From positions 1-10,389 of the forward strand of contig CANBRV010000062.1 in assembly GCA_947372005.1 (NCBI GenBank): DNA of 10,389 bases. The letters are read 5' to 3'. Below the pieces are notes generated by a model. It did not search any database. It was not told the DNA's origin and was given only the letters and a program-made list of their open reading frames with translations. Below, one piece after another: positions 1 through 6,499 of this stretch. The first letter of the stretch is position 1; each line of letters starts with the position of its first letter. Position numbers and translations under genes: made by a program. This stretch comes from Comamonadaceae bacterium (GTDB lineage Bacteria > Pseudomonadota > Gammaproteobacteria > Burkholderiales > Burkholderiaceae_C).

Positions 1-71
1 TGGGCAATGCCTTGGGCTTCTAGGTCTAGGGATTCAATGGCGTAGCGAGGCGAGGTATAGGAGACATTCAT
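1..71 (-). CDS. rlmD: RlmD, 23S rRNA (uracil-5-)-methyltransferase, N-terminal fragment
   Basis: Only the first 23 codons are inside the window; the gene runs off the left edge. The peptide begins MNVSYTSPRYAIESLDLEAQ and continues GIA. The piece IESLDLEAQGIA matches the start of the TRAM domain of the RlmD/TrmA family, usually seen as IESLDxEGRGVA. Family knowledge: RlmD is a SAM-dependent, iron-sulfur enzyme that methylates U1939 of 23S rRNA. The ATG lies about 10 bases after the stop of the J-domain-like gene, so the two are probably co-transcribed. I see no good ribosome binding site, which fits translational coupling. Position downstream of the surE-pcm-nlpD cluster agrees with Burkholderiales gene order. 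The call rests on a short peptide plus context. Confidence 0.72.
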   Translation of the reverse strand, partial: MNVSYTSPRYAIESLDLEAQGIA

Positions 72-80
72 TATTCGATT

Positions 81-1103
81 TTAAAGACCCTGCGCCCTCA
101 CCCAATACTTCAGCCCCACATCGTCTTGAATTAAATCTAAGCTATCCGCTATTTGCTCCAAGTCGTCTTTGCCGTGATTAACATGATCGCGCAGCACGCG
201 GTTAAGTGTTTTTGCCTGCAAGCCTTGCGCTTGCCCAATGCCAAAGTTGCAGCGAAATTTAAATTCCTCTGCTGACAGTTCACCCTCTAAGGTGGTTAGT
301 TGCTTGTCCAACATCAGATTGAACTGGCGCAATTTTGAATCTGCAATCTGCGCAATTGCACTCTCAGTTTGTGCCAGCACACGCCATTGAATCTGCAAAA
401 GCGCCAGCAAATCCTGCTTGGCGTTGGCTGCATTTACCTCCACCATCAAAGCAGTTTTGCGTAGGCGCTCTTGCGTATCAGGTTCACGATCAGGGTGTAG
501 CAAACTAACCAGCCGCCGATACACCTCGCGCAAAGATTGCTGCGCATCTATCTCGTCTGGGGTTTCTTGTATTTTTGCTTTTTTTGCTCTAGAGGCAAGA
601 TGCGCTTTTTTTGCCGCCTCACGCTCCTGCTCTTTGGTTTGCTCATTCCAATCTGAGCGCAACACTTCTTCAAAAATTGCATCTATTTTTTCGCCTAATC
701 TGCCAGTGTCATCTTCTCGGGAGGCCATGCTGTACTTGGCTTGCAGAGCCTCTATCGTAGGCAGATGCTCGGCTTGTACGCTGCTGTACAGCAAGCTTTG
801 CGCAATCGTCACAATCATCTCCACCATCTCAGCACGAATGGTTTTAGACAAGCCCTTGGCATCCAGTCGGCGATCTAAATAAAGGATGATGGACAGGCTT
901 AATTGCGCCTTTTTCCGCTCAATGGGACCCATAGCGGCTGCGTAGCGGCGCTCAAAATCCTGAGCCAGTGCGCGCTGGGCGTCTAGTTGCGCTTTATATG
1001 CCTCGATTTGAGCCTGTTTGGCTTGGAACCGCTGCTGCTCTTTGCTCGGCGCTGCTGCTAATGCAGCAACCTCAACGCTTGGGGAGGTACTGCGCTGGAT
1101 CAA
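81..1103 (-). CDS. Coiled-coil protein with J-domain-like HPD segment
   Basis: A 340-residue soluble protein with no signal peptide or membrane segment. Residues about 20-80 and 150-185 are charged and Gln/Ala/Lys-rich, likely coiled coil. Residues about 186-240 look like a J domain: a helix (LREVYRRLVSLL), the HPD tripeptide at 203-205, then a second helix with conserved Asn/Ala positions. In J proteins HPD stimulates the ATPase of DnaK/Hsp70, so a co-chaperone role is inferred. There is no Gly/Phe region or zinc finger, so it is not DnaJ itself. I recall similar J-domain proteins annotated in Burkholderiales, but substrate and partner are unknown. The chosen start is TTG at 1103, inside the end of nlpD (32-base overlap), with a weak AAGG at 1112-1115; the next start, ATG at 932, would remove the first coiled coil. 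It lies where rpoS often sits. Confidence 0.75.
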   Translation of the reverse strand: MIQRSTSPSVEVAALAAAPSKEQQRFQAKQAQIEAYKAQLDAQRALAQDFERRYAAAMGPIERKKAQLSLSIILYLDRRLDAKGLSKTIRAEMVEMIVTIAQSLLYSSVQAEHLPTIEALQAKYSMASREDDTGRLGEKIDAIFEEVLRSDWNEQTKEQEREAAKKAHLASRAKKAKIQETPDEIDAQQSLREVYRRLVSLLHPDREPDTQERLRKTALMVEVNAANAKQDLLALLQIQWRVLAQTESAIAQIADSKLRQFNLMLDKQLTTLEGELSAEEFKFRCNFGIGQAQGLQAKTLNRVLRDHVNHGKDDLEQIADSLDLIQDDVGLKYWVRAQGL

Positions 1104-1959
1104 CCGGTTTGCCTTGCTTGCGAATTTCGAAATGTAGCTTCACTTTGTCGGAATCGCTTTGTCCCATTTCAGCAATCTTCTGCCCTCTCGTCACCGTTTG
1201 ATCTTCCTTAACCAGTAGGATTTGATTATGGGCATAGGCACTTAAAAATGTATCGTTGTGTTTCAGAATAACTAAATTGCCGTAGCCTCGCAAACCAGAG
1301 CCCGCATAAACAACTTTACCGTCGGCTGTAGCAAATACAGAGTCACCCACTTTTCCGCCCAAGTCCAGCCCTTTATTTTTGCTTTCATCAAAGCCGGCGA
1401 GCAACGTATTCGATGTTGTTGGCCACATCCAATTCAAATCATCACCAGCAGATTTAGCAGGCGTCACTGCTGGCGGTGTAATAACAGGGGACGTGATGGC
1501 AGCCGGGCCTGATCCCTGCATCGGCACAGGTGTTGCCACTGCCACAGCCGCGCTACCCGTTGGCGGCACCACGCGCAGCACCTGACCCACTTCAATTTGA
1601 CTTGGGCGATCCAGCTGATTCCAGCGTGCAACATCACGCCAGTTTTGTCCGTTATCAAGCCCAATTCGGATCAAGGTATCGCCCTGTTTAACCGTGTAAT
1701 AGCCAGGCTTACCCTCATTTTCAAAGCCCATAGGCCTTGCGTCTCCAGCGCTTTGCGCCGAAACCCCTGGGCCAATTCCTGCATTCTTTGCGGTCGATCC
1801 TGCAGTAGCTGCATTTTTGGTTGCGGCCGTCCCTCTACTCTCTACTGGCGCTTTATTGAGGTACCCGCCTTTGGAGCTCGCACATCCAACTAGCACCAGC
1901 GCACTACTCAAAGCACAAAAGCCGAGGTAGCGAAAAAATAAAAGAGAGTGTGTTGTCAT
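1072..1959 (-). CDS. nlpD: NlpD-like lipoprotein, LysM plus degenerate M23 domain
   Basis: A 295-residue outer-membrane lipoprotein. The signal peptide ends in the lipobox LVGC with the lipidated Cys at 26. An Ala/Ser/Gly-rich linker leads to a LysM peptidoglycan-binding domain at about 87-131 (YYTVKQGDTLIRIG), then a Pro/Ala-rich linker and a C-terminal M23/LytM domain at about 178-290. Zinc ligands are altered as in E. coli NlpD: the HxxxD site reads NKGLD (Asn196) and the HxH site reads KLH (Lys274, His276). It is therefore expected not to cut peptidoglycan but to activate an amidase such as AmiC during cell separation. It starts 12 bases after pcm, with no clear ribosome binding site, and its end overlaps the next gene. 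In many relatives the rpoS promoter lies inside nlpD; that purpose would be lost if rpoS is absent here. Confidence 0.93.
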   Translation of the reverse strand: MTTHSLLFFRYLGFCALSSALVLVGCASSKGGYLNKAPVESRGTAATKNAATAGSTAKNAGIGPGVSAQSAGDARPMGFENEGKPGYYTVKQGDTLIRIGLDNGQNWRDVARWNQLDRPSQIEVGQVLRVVPPTGSAAVAVATPVPMQGSGPAAITSPVITPPAVTPAKSAGDDLNWMWPTTSNTLLAGFDESKNKGLDLGGKVGDSVFATADGKVVYAGSGLRGYGNLVILKHNDTFLSAYAHNQILLVKEDQTVTRGQKIAEMGQSDSDKVKLHFEIRKQGKPVDPAQYLPKR

Positions 1960-1971
1960 GGAATCTATTCG

Positions 1972-2688
1972 TCAAGCAATGATGCCTGATTTTAGAGGGA
2001 CGAACTGCACAGGCTCAAGAACACTTTGCACAAATCCATTTGGCGTTTTATCAATCACCACCAACGCCTGTTGACGATTGCCAGCCCATGAGGGGGCAAC
2101 CAATCGTCCGCCCATAGCCAATTGGTCGAGCCATGCCTGCGGAATCGCCTCGCCGCCAGCAGCCGAAATAATCGCAGCATAAGGTGCAACATCAGGAAAG
2201 CCCAGCATGCCATCACCAAAACGAACCTGCACGTTGGTGTATTCACAAGCTTTGAGATGAGCCCTAGCCTTCGTCACCAAGCCTTCAATACGCTCAATGC
2301 TAAACACATGACGTGCTAACTGTCCTAGCACCGCCGCTTGATAGCCACAGCCCGCACCAATCTCTAGGACCTTACCGCTAAAACGCGGCTGGCCATTGAG
2401 TAGCAGCTCAATCATTCGCGCAACCACATTGGGCTTAGAAATCGTCTGACCAAAACCAATGGGCAGCGCCGTGTCTTCATAAGCCTGCGTAGCTAAAGCT
2501 GAATCCACAAAGCGATGACGCTCAACAGTTTGCATGGCTTCAAGCACAGCTGGGTTTTTAATTTCTTTAGCTAATCTTGCAATCAATCTAGCCCGCACGG
2601 CACTTGACTCTAGGCCAATACCCGTATCAATTCCCACGGGCATGCCGTCAGAAGGCTTACGCCATGTGGTTTGGCGAGCAGGTGTCAT
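1972..2688 (-). CDS. pcm: Protein-L-isoaspartate O-methyltransferase
   Basis: A 238-residue cytosolic SAM-dependent methyltransferase that methylates L-isoaspartyl residues so damaged proteins can be repaired. Visible family motifs, counted from the chosen start, are the substrate-side segment EDTALPIGFGQTISKP (about 73-88), the SAM-binding glycine motif VLEIGAGCGYQAAVL (about 108-122), and FGDGMLGFPDVAPYAAI leading to ISAAGGEAIP. I chose ATG at 2688 because it overlaps the surE stop as TGATG, the usual coupled arrangement; an in-frame TTG at 2709 would add seven residues (MGTEFFL) that are just the surE tail in another frame. The N-terminal 30 or so residues before the core extend it beyond the roughly 208 residues of E. 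coli Pcm. It is co-transcribed with surE and nlpD. Confidence 0.95.
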   Translation of the reverse strand: MTPARQTTWRKPSDGMPVGIDTGIGLESSAVRARLIARLAKEIKNPAVLEAMQTVERHRFVDSALATQAYEDTALPIGFGQTISKPNVVARMIELLLNGQPRFSGKVLEIGAGCGYQAAVLGQLARHVFSIERIEGLVTKARAHLKACEYTNVQVRFGDGMLGFPDVAPYAAIISAAGGEAIPQAWLDQLAMGGRLVAPSWAGNRQQALVVIDKTPNGFVQSVLEPVQFVPLKSGIIA

Positions 2689-3458
2689 CAAGAAAAACTC
2701 TGTGCCCAAAACGGCAAGCGGTCAAGATCCGTCATATCGCATTGCAGCGGTGTGACACTCACAAACCCCTCTCGCGTGGCGTGAAAGTCTGTGCCCATTG
2801 CGTCATCTTTGGCAGGTCCTGCGGCGCCAATCCAGTACATCGTCTCACCGCGTGGACTTTGCTGCGTGACAACGGGTTCGGCTGCATGACGACGCCCAAG
2901 GCGCGTGACCTGCAAGCCTTTAATTTGACTATTAGGCAAATTGGGAATATTGACGTTTAACAGCCATGGCGGGAGCTTTTTATCCAAGCCTGGTAAAAGT
3001 TTGCCCACCAAGCTAGCCGCATAAGCAGCTGCATCATCTAAATGTGCCCAGCCTTTTTTAGTTTGCGAAAACGCAATCGCTGGCACGCCAAATAAATACC
3101 CCTCCATCGCGGCACCAACCGTGCCTGAGTACACCGTGTCGTCGCCCATATTGGCGCCGTTATTGATGCCAGAGACCACCAGATCAGGCTGGTAGCCAAG
3201 TAAACCTGTCAGTGCAATATGCATGCAGTCCGCTGGCGTGCCATTGACGTAGCGAAAGCCATTGGTTCTTGAATCGCCTTGAGAGTCATAGACATAGAGC
3301 GGCGCATTCAAAGTCAGTGCATTCGATTTAGCGCTGTTGTTGTGCTCAGGGGCGATGACTTCTACTGAAACGTTTGGCATTTTGCACAGCGCATGGTAGA
3401 GCGCAATGATGCCAGCGGCTTGGAAACCATCATCATTACAAAGAAGAATTTTTATCAT
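2688..3458 (-). CDS. surE: 5'/3'-nucleotidase SurE
   Basis: A 256-residue cytosolic metal-dependent phosphatase acting on nucleoside monophosphates and, in E. coli, short polyphosphate; linked to stationary-phase survival. The start MIKILLCNDDG places the metal ligands Asp9 and Asp10 at the N-terminus as in the family. Ser42 in HNNSAKSNALTL and Asn99 in SGINNGANMGDD complete the expected metal site, and YSGTVGAAMEG (110-120) is a further family hallmark. An upstream extension to 3518 is possible in frame but would add 20 residues before the conserved start, so ATG at 3458 is preferred. It is the first gene of the surE-pcm-nlpD cluster, divergent from the quinone oxidoreductase gene, and its stop overlaps the pcm start by one base. 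Confidence 0.96.
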   Translation of the reverse strand: MIKILLCNDDGFQAAGIIALYHALCKMPNVSVEVIAPEHNNSAKSNALTLNAPLYVYDSQGDSRTNGFRYVNGTPADCMHIALTGLLGYQPDLVVSGINNGANMGDDTVYSGTVGAAMEGYLFGVPAIAFSQTKKGWAHLDDAAAYAASLVGKLLPGLDKKLPPWLLNVNIPNLPNSQIKGLQVTRLGRRHAAEPVVTQQSPRGETMYWIGAAGPAKDDAMGTDFHATREGFVSVTPLQCDMTDLDRLPFWAQSFS

Positions 3459-3523
3459 TCGTCCAATTGTAGGTGTCGCTATGATTTGATCTTTATCTGA
3501 CCACACACAAAAGGACACTCATC
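3459..3523. promoter_or_regulatory. Divergent promoter region, surE and quinone oxidoreductase
   Basis: These 65 bases separate two divergent start codons, so promoters for both transcripts should be here or overlap the gene starts. On the plus strand TATGAT at 3480-3485 is a five-of-six match to a sigma-70 -10 hexamer, but no convincing -35 lies at the right distance. AAGGA at 3511-3515, eight bases before the ATG at 3524, is a good ribosome binding site for the oxidoreductase. For surE only a weak GGA precedes the ATG. I see no operator palindrome. Confidence 0.4.
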
Positions 3524-4516
3524 ATGCATGCATGGCTTTGCGAAAACCCCGTTGGTATTGATGCACTCACCTACCAAGAGCTGCCTACGCCCGAGCCAAA
3601 GGCGGGAGAAATTCGAATCGCCATCAAAGCCGCATCGCTTAATTTTCCCGACATCTTGATCGTGCAAAACAAATATCAAATGAAGCCTGCTCTGCCTTTT
3701 GTGCCCGGCTCAGAATACGCGGGCGTCATCGAAGCTTTGGGCGAAGGCGTGGCGGAAAAATTCCCACATCTCAAAATTGGCAGTGCCGTTGCAGCACTCA
3801 GCGGAACAGGCGGATTTGGCAGCCATACTTGCGTAGAAGCCGTGCGGGCTATGCCTCTACCAAAAGGCTTCCCAATGGTAGATGCTGCCGCCTTCATCAT
3901 GATTTATGCGACGTCGTATCACGCGCTGCTTGACCGTGCAGCACTGCAAGCAGGCGAGACCGTGCTCATCTTAGGCGCAGCAGGCGGCGTAGGTACAGCT
4001 GCCATTCAAATCGCCAAAATCAAAGGTGCGCGCGTTATTGCAGCCGTTTCAACTGATGAAAAAGCAGCACTGTGTAAATCTATTGGTGCAGATGAAACCA
4101 TCAACTACGCGACCGAGAACCTGCGCGACCGTATTAAAGAACTAACCGCTGGCAAAGGTCCCGAAGTGATCTATGACCCCGTTGGTGGCGATCTGGCTGA
4201 GCCCGCCTTTAGAAGCATTGCTTGGCGTGGTCGTTATTTGGTCGTAGGATTCGCTGCAAGCCCCGTTGTTCCTAGCCTCCCGATGAACTTACCTTTGCTA
4301 AAAGGCGCATCGTTAGTTGGCGTGTTTTGGGGTGATTTTGCTAGGCGCGAACCTAAGCAAAATGCCGCCATGATGCAAGAGTTGGCCCAGTGGTACGGCG
4401 CTGGAAAAATCAAACCCGTGATTGATTGCACCATGCCGATGAAAGACTTAAAAGCGGCCTACGAGCGTATGGGCTCCCGAGCCGTTAAGGGGAAATTAGT
4501 AATGGTGAATGACTAA
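3524..4516 (+). CDS. MDR-family NADPH:quinone oxidoreductase
   Basis: A 330-residue cytosolic medium-chain dehydrogenase/reductase of the zeta-crystallin/quinone oxidoreductase type, expected to use NADPH to reduce quinones or related enones. The N-terminal GroES-like domain includes LNFPDILIVQNKY (39-51) and PGSEYAGVIEALGEGV (61-76). The Rossmann domain has the nucleotide-binding motif ILGAAGGVGTAAIQIAK (149-165) and the family segment GADETINY. There are no cysteine/histidine clusters for structural or catalytic zinc, as expected for this subfamily. C-terminal pieces IKPVIDCTMPMKDLKAAYERM and KGKLVMV are typical. AAGGA eight bases upstream supports the ATG at 3524. It is divergent from surE and convergent with the histidine kinase, so it is probably a single-gene transcript. 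True substrate cannot be read from sequence; an acyl-CoA or acrylyl-type reductase is an alternative. Confidence 0.9.
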   Translation: MHAWLCENPVGIDALTYQELPTPEPKAGEIRIAIKAASLNFPDILIVQNKYQMKPALPFVPGSEYAGVIEALGEGVAEKFPHLKIGSAVAALSGTGGFGSHTCVEAVRAMPLPKGFPMVDAAAFIMIYATSYHALLDRAALQAGETVLILGAAGGVGTAAIQIAKIKGARVIAAVSTDEKAALCKSIGADETINYATENLRDRIKELTAGKGPEVIYDPVGGDLAEPAFRSIAWRGRYLVVGFAASPVVPSLPMNLPLLKGASLVGVFWGDFARREPKQNAAMMQELAQWYGAGKIKPVIDCTMPMKDLKAAYERMGSRAVKGKLVMVND

Positions 4517-5646
4517 GCGCTTGGAAACTCAATTCGAACTTCCAACCCATGCTCCAACCCAGAAGGCGGAGAAGTAAACGTCAACCGCCCTTTTTGCCTT
4601 TCCACAATCGTTTTGACAATTGATAAGCCAAGACCAAAACCTGTTTGATCGAACGAACTCCTCACATGACGCTTAGCTAACTTGGTAATTTGGTCAGTCG
4701 ACAAACCCTCTCCTGTATCGACCACAGACACATAAGCATCCCCTCCACTACTCATGCGTCCAATCCGCACCGTCACATCCGCATCTGGTGCATGACGCAG
4801 TGCGTTTTCAATCAAATTGCGTAAAGCCAAGGCTAATGTATCGATATCACCCATCACGTACACAGCAACATCTGAAGCCGCATCCCCTTCAGGAAAAATT
4901 AAATGCAATCTGCGCTGCACGTCAGCATCAGCCCAAAAATCTTGTGCCACCAAACTGGCTAGGTGCGTCAAATCCATGCGTTCGCTACTCAAACTTTGAG
5001 ACCCCTCAGCGCGAGAGAGTTGTAGCAATTTTTCAGCACGACGCGTGAGTTGCACCAAGCCTTGCATTGCGGCCACCAATTCTGTATTGGCCGCACCGGG
5101 TAGGTCGTGCTGCATTGCGTTTTCGATGTGAAGCCTAGCAGTTGCAATGGGTGTGCGTAATTCGTGAGCTGCGTTAGAAGCCAGGCTGCGCTCTACACTC
5201 AAGGCTGAGTCCATACGCTCTAGTAACCGATTGGTACTCCCCACAATTGTGACCAGTTCACTAGGGAAGCCTTCATCAGCATGCAATGCTGTCAAATTTT
5301 GAGCTCCTCGCTCAGCCAATTGATCAGTCAATTGATGAACAGGTTTTAATTCACGCATCACAATCCGACGCACAATAAAAGCCAAAACAGGAAAAAACGC
5401 CAACATTGGCAAAAACAGCCAACGCATCGTTTCCCAAAAAGCATCGGCGCGATGCGCCATAGATTCAGCAAGCCGTGACTTGGCATCTAGCTGAAATAGA
5501 TTGTCCAAAAGCGCTTGATCAAATGCCTCATCAATTTCATATTTGACATAAGCAGCAACACCGACAGCGCTAATCAACCAAACTAAACCAACCCAAAATA
5601 ACATACTCTGGGTAATTCGGCTGCTCAGTGTGTTCTTGGTATTCAT
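4513..5646 (-). CDS. Sensor histidine kinase (PmrB/QseC-like)
   Basis: A 377-residue inner-membrane kinase, partner of the regulator just upstream. Two membrane segments lie at about 15-34 and 76-93, with only about 40 residues between them, so there is no folded periplasmic sensor domain. A HAMP-like linker follows (about 94-150). The HisKA H-box is SNAAHELRTP with phosphoacceptor His161; the ATPase has the N-box NLIENALRHA (Asn281), G1 VDTGEG (Asp310) and G2 GFGLGLS (336-342). All catalytic motifs are intact. I chose ATG at 5646, which forms an ATGA overlap with the regulator stop and has GGGAAG six bases upstream; in-frame starts at 5652 and 5697 lack well-spaced binding sites. With so small a periplasmic loop the signal is probably sensed in or near the membrane. 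The ligand is unknown; the neighbouring haem proteins hint at a redox, oxygen or nitric oxide cue. Confidence 0.93.
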   Translation of the reverse strand: MNTKNTLSSRITQSMLFWVGLVWLISAVGVAAYVKYEIDEAFDQALLDNLFQLDAKSRLAESMAHRADAFWETMRWLFLPMLAFFPVLAFIVRRIVMRELKPVHQLTDQLAERGAQNLTALHADEGFPSELVTIVGSTNRLLERMDSALSVERSLASNAAHELRTPIATARLHIENAMQHDLPGAANTELVAAMQGLVQLTRRAEKLLQLSRAEGSQSLSSERMDLTHLASLVAQDFWADADVQRRLHLIFPEGDAASDVAVYVMGDIDTLALALRNLIENALRHAPDADVTVRIGRMSSGGDAYVSVVDTGEGLSTDQITKLAKRHVRSSFDQTGFGLGLSIVKTIVERQKGRLTFTSPPSGLEHGLEVRIEFPSA

Positions 5647-6326
5647 TGACATCTTCCCACCAAACGATAGCCCTGTCCTCGTAGCGTTTCGATGCAATCT
5701 GCGCCTAGCTTGCGTCGCAGACTGCTAATGAATACTTGCAGGGTATTACTGCCAACCTCATCATCAAATCCGTAAAGCGAACGCATCAAGCCATCTGGAG
5801 TATGAATGCGATCAGGTCTAAGCGCCATGACTCTGAGCAAGCCCCACTCTTTCACAGTCAAATCCACGGGCGAGCCTGCTACCAGTGCAACACCGCGCCC
5901 CATATCCAGTGTTAAATCCCGCACCGTAATCATCGAAGTGCCAGCAGTAGCTGCCACCTCGCCTGCTAACCCTCGTCGGCTAACAGCACGCAATCTTGCC
6001 AATAGCTCTTCCGTATCAAAAGGCTTAACCAAATAGTCGTCAGCGCCCGCATCTAAGCCCCGCACACGGTCGCTAATTTGGTCTTTTGCTGTGAGCACAA
6101 TCACAGGCGTTTGAAGGCGTTTGCCTCGTAATAGTTTTAAAAAATCGAGGCCATCTCCATCAGACAGATGCAGATCCAACAACACAAAATCCCAAGTCGC
6201 AAAACGTTGCTTGTCCACCGCATCGGCCAAAGTGCACGCGGAGTCAACAGTGTAGCCACGCAGTTTTAAAAATGCGAGTAACGCCGTCGCAAATGGCACG
6301 TCATCTTCGACAAGTAATCCGCGCAC
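5643..6326 (-). CDS. OmpR-family response regulator (PmrA/QseB-like)
   Basis: A 227-residue cytosolic transcription factor. The receiver domain (about 1-115) keeps the acidic pair Asp8/Asp9 in VEDD, phosphoacceptor Asp51 in LLDLHLSDGDGLD, Thr79 in VLTAKD and Lys101 in LVKPF. The C-terminal winged helix (about 133-225) has the family signatures LTVKEWGLLRVM, VGSNTLQVFISSLRRKLG and LRGQGYRLV. It starts with GTG at 6326, supported by a strong GGGGAG five bases upstream. The kinase follows with an ATGA overlap, so the pair is made from one transcript. Upstream, the intergenic region holds two direct-repeat sites like those bound by PmrA/QseB regulators, one facing this gene and one facing the cytochrome operon; autoregulation and control of the cytochromes are inferred. 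Its similarity is to the PmrA/QseB/BasR subgroup; the exact orthologue is not assigned. Confidence 0.95.
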   Translation of the reverse strand: MRGLLVEDDVPFATALLAFLKLRGYTVDSACTLADAVDKQRFATWDFVLLDLHLSDGDGLDFLKLLRGKRLQTPVIVLTAKDQISDRVRGLDAGADDYLVKPFDTEELLARLRAVSRRGLAGEVAATAGTSMITVRDLTLDMGRGVALVAGSPVDLTVKEWGLLRVMALRPDRIHTPDGLMRSLYGFDDEVGSNTLQVFISSLRRKLGADCIETLRGQGYRLVGRCQ

Positions 6327-6374
6327 TTTATCTCCCCAAAAACCGTTGAATGTAAGCGAGCGTTACACGGCAAG

Positions 6375-6413
6375 CTGAAACGAATCTGAAGAGCGGCTTC
6401 ATCTTCAATTCAG
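6375..6413. promoter_or_regulatory. Back-to-back pair of PmrA-box-like regulator sites
   Basis: On the minus strand positions 6391-6375 read CTTCAG-ATTCG-TTTCAG; on the plus strand 6397-6413 read CTTCAT-CTTCA-ATTCAG. Each is two similar hexamers separated by five bases, an 11-base period as in PmrA boxes (CTTAAK-N5-CTTAAK) and other OmpR-family targets. The two boxes point away from each other across a 5-base spacer (AGCGG), forming a 39-base imperfect palindrome. The minus-strand box lies about 50 bases before the regulator start; on that strand TACATT at 6354-6349 is a possible -10 about 20 bases beyond the box. The repeats are seen directly; binding by the adjacent regulator is inference. 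Confidence 0.6.
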
Positions 6414-6499
6414 GTTGATTGATTACATTTTGTGACATGCACATTTTGATCGTGATAACACATAGCATCGAATAAACATCAATCACATCATCTCAATAT
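6414..6499 (+). promoter_or_regulatory. Cytochrome operon leader, possible FNR-like half-site
   Basis: This AT-rich leader precedes the dihaem cytochrome gene. TTGATCGTGATAA at 6446-6458 resembles an FNR/CRP-family site (TTGAT-N4-ATCAA): the left half is perfect and the right half (ATAAC) matches three of five. An exact 8-base direct repeat, ACATTTTG, occurs at 6425-6432 and 6441-6448, a 16-base period. I find no strong -35/-10 pair; GATAAC at 6454-6459 and TACATT at 6424-6429 are weak -10 candidates, as might be expected for an activated promoter. No Shine-Dalgarno sequence is visible before the ATG at 6500. Confidence 0.3.

Noticed and set aside
418..882. Open frame of 154 codons on the plus strand, rich in Ser/Arg/Cys
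   Set aside because: It lies wholly antisense to the J-domain-like gene; its composition is that of a mirror frame and no motif or ribosome binding site supports it.
72..1103. Remnant of rpoS between nlpD and rlmD
   Set aside because: The interval is filled by an intact open frame with no sigma-factor motifs, so no pseudogene is visible.
2686..2709. Upstream TTG start for pcm at 2709
   Set aside because: It adds only seven residues made from the surE tail, whereas ATG at 2688 forms a TGATG coupled start.
2604..2960. Open frame of 118 codons on the plus strand
   Set aside because: Antisense to pcm and surE, both of which are well supported by family motifs.
3459..3518. Longer SurE N-terminus starting at 3518
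   Set aside because: SurE proteins begin directly with the MxILLxNDDG segment; the 20 added residues have no family support and would consume the divergent promoter region.
5644..5697. Longer kinase N-terminus from 5697 or 5652
   Set aside because: It would overlap the regulator gene and lacks a well-spaced ribosome binding site; ATG at 5646 has GGGAAG at proper distance and an ATGA overlap.
6431..6447. Possible CRP site beginning TGTGA
   Set aside because: The second half after six bases reads CATTT rather than TCACA, so there is no palindrome.
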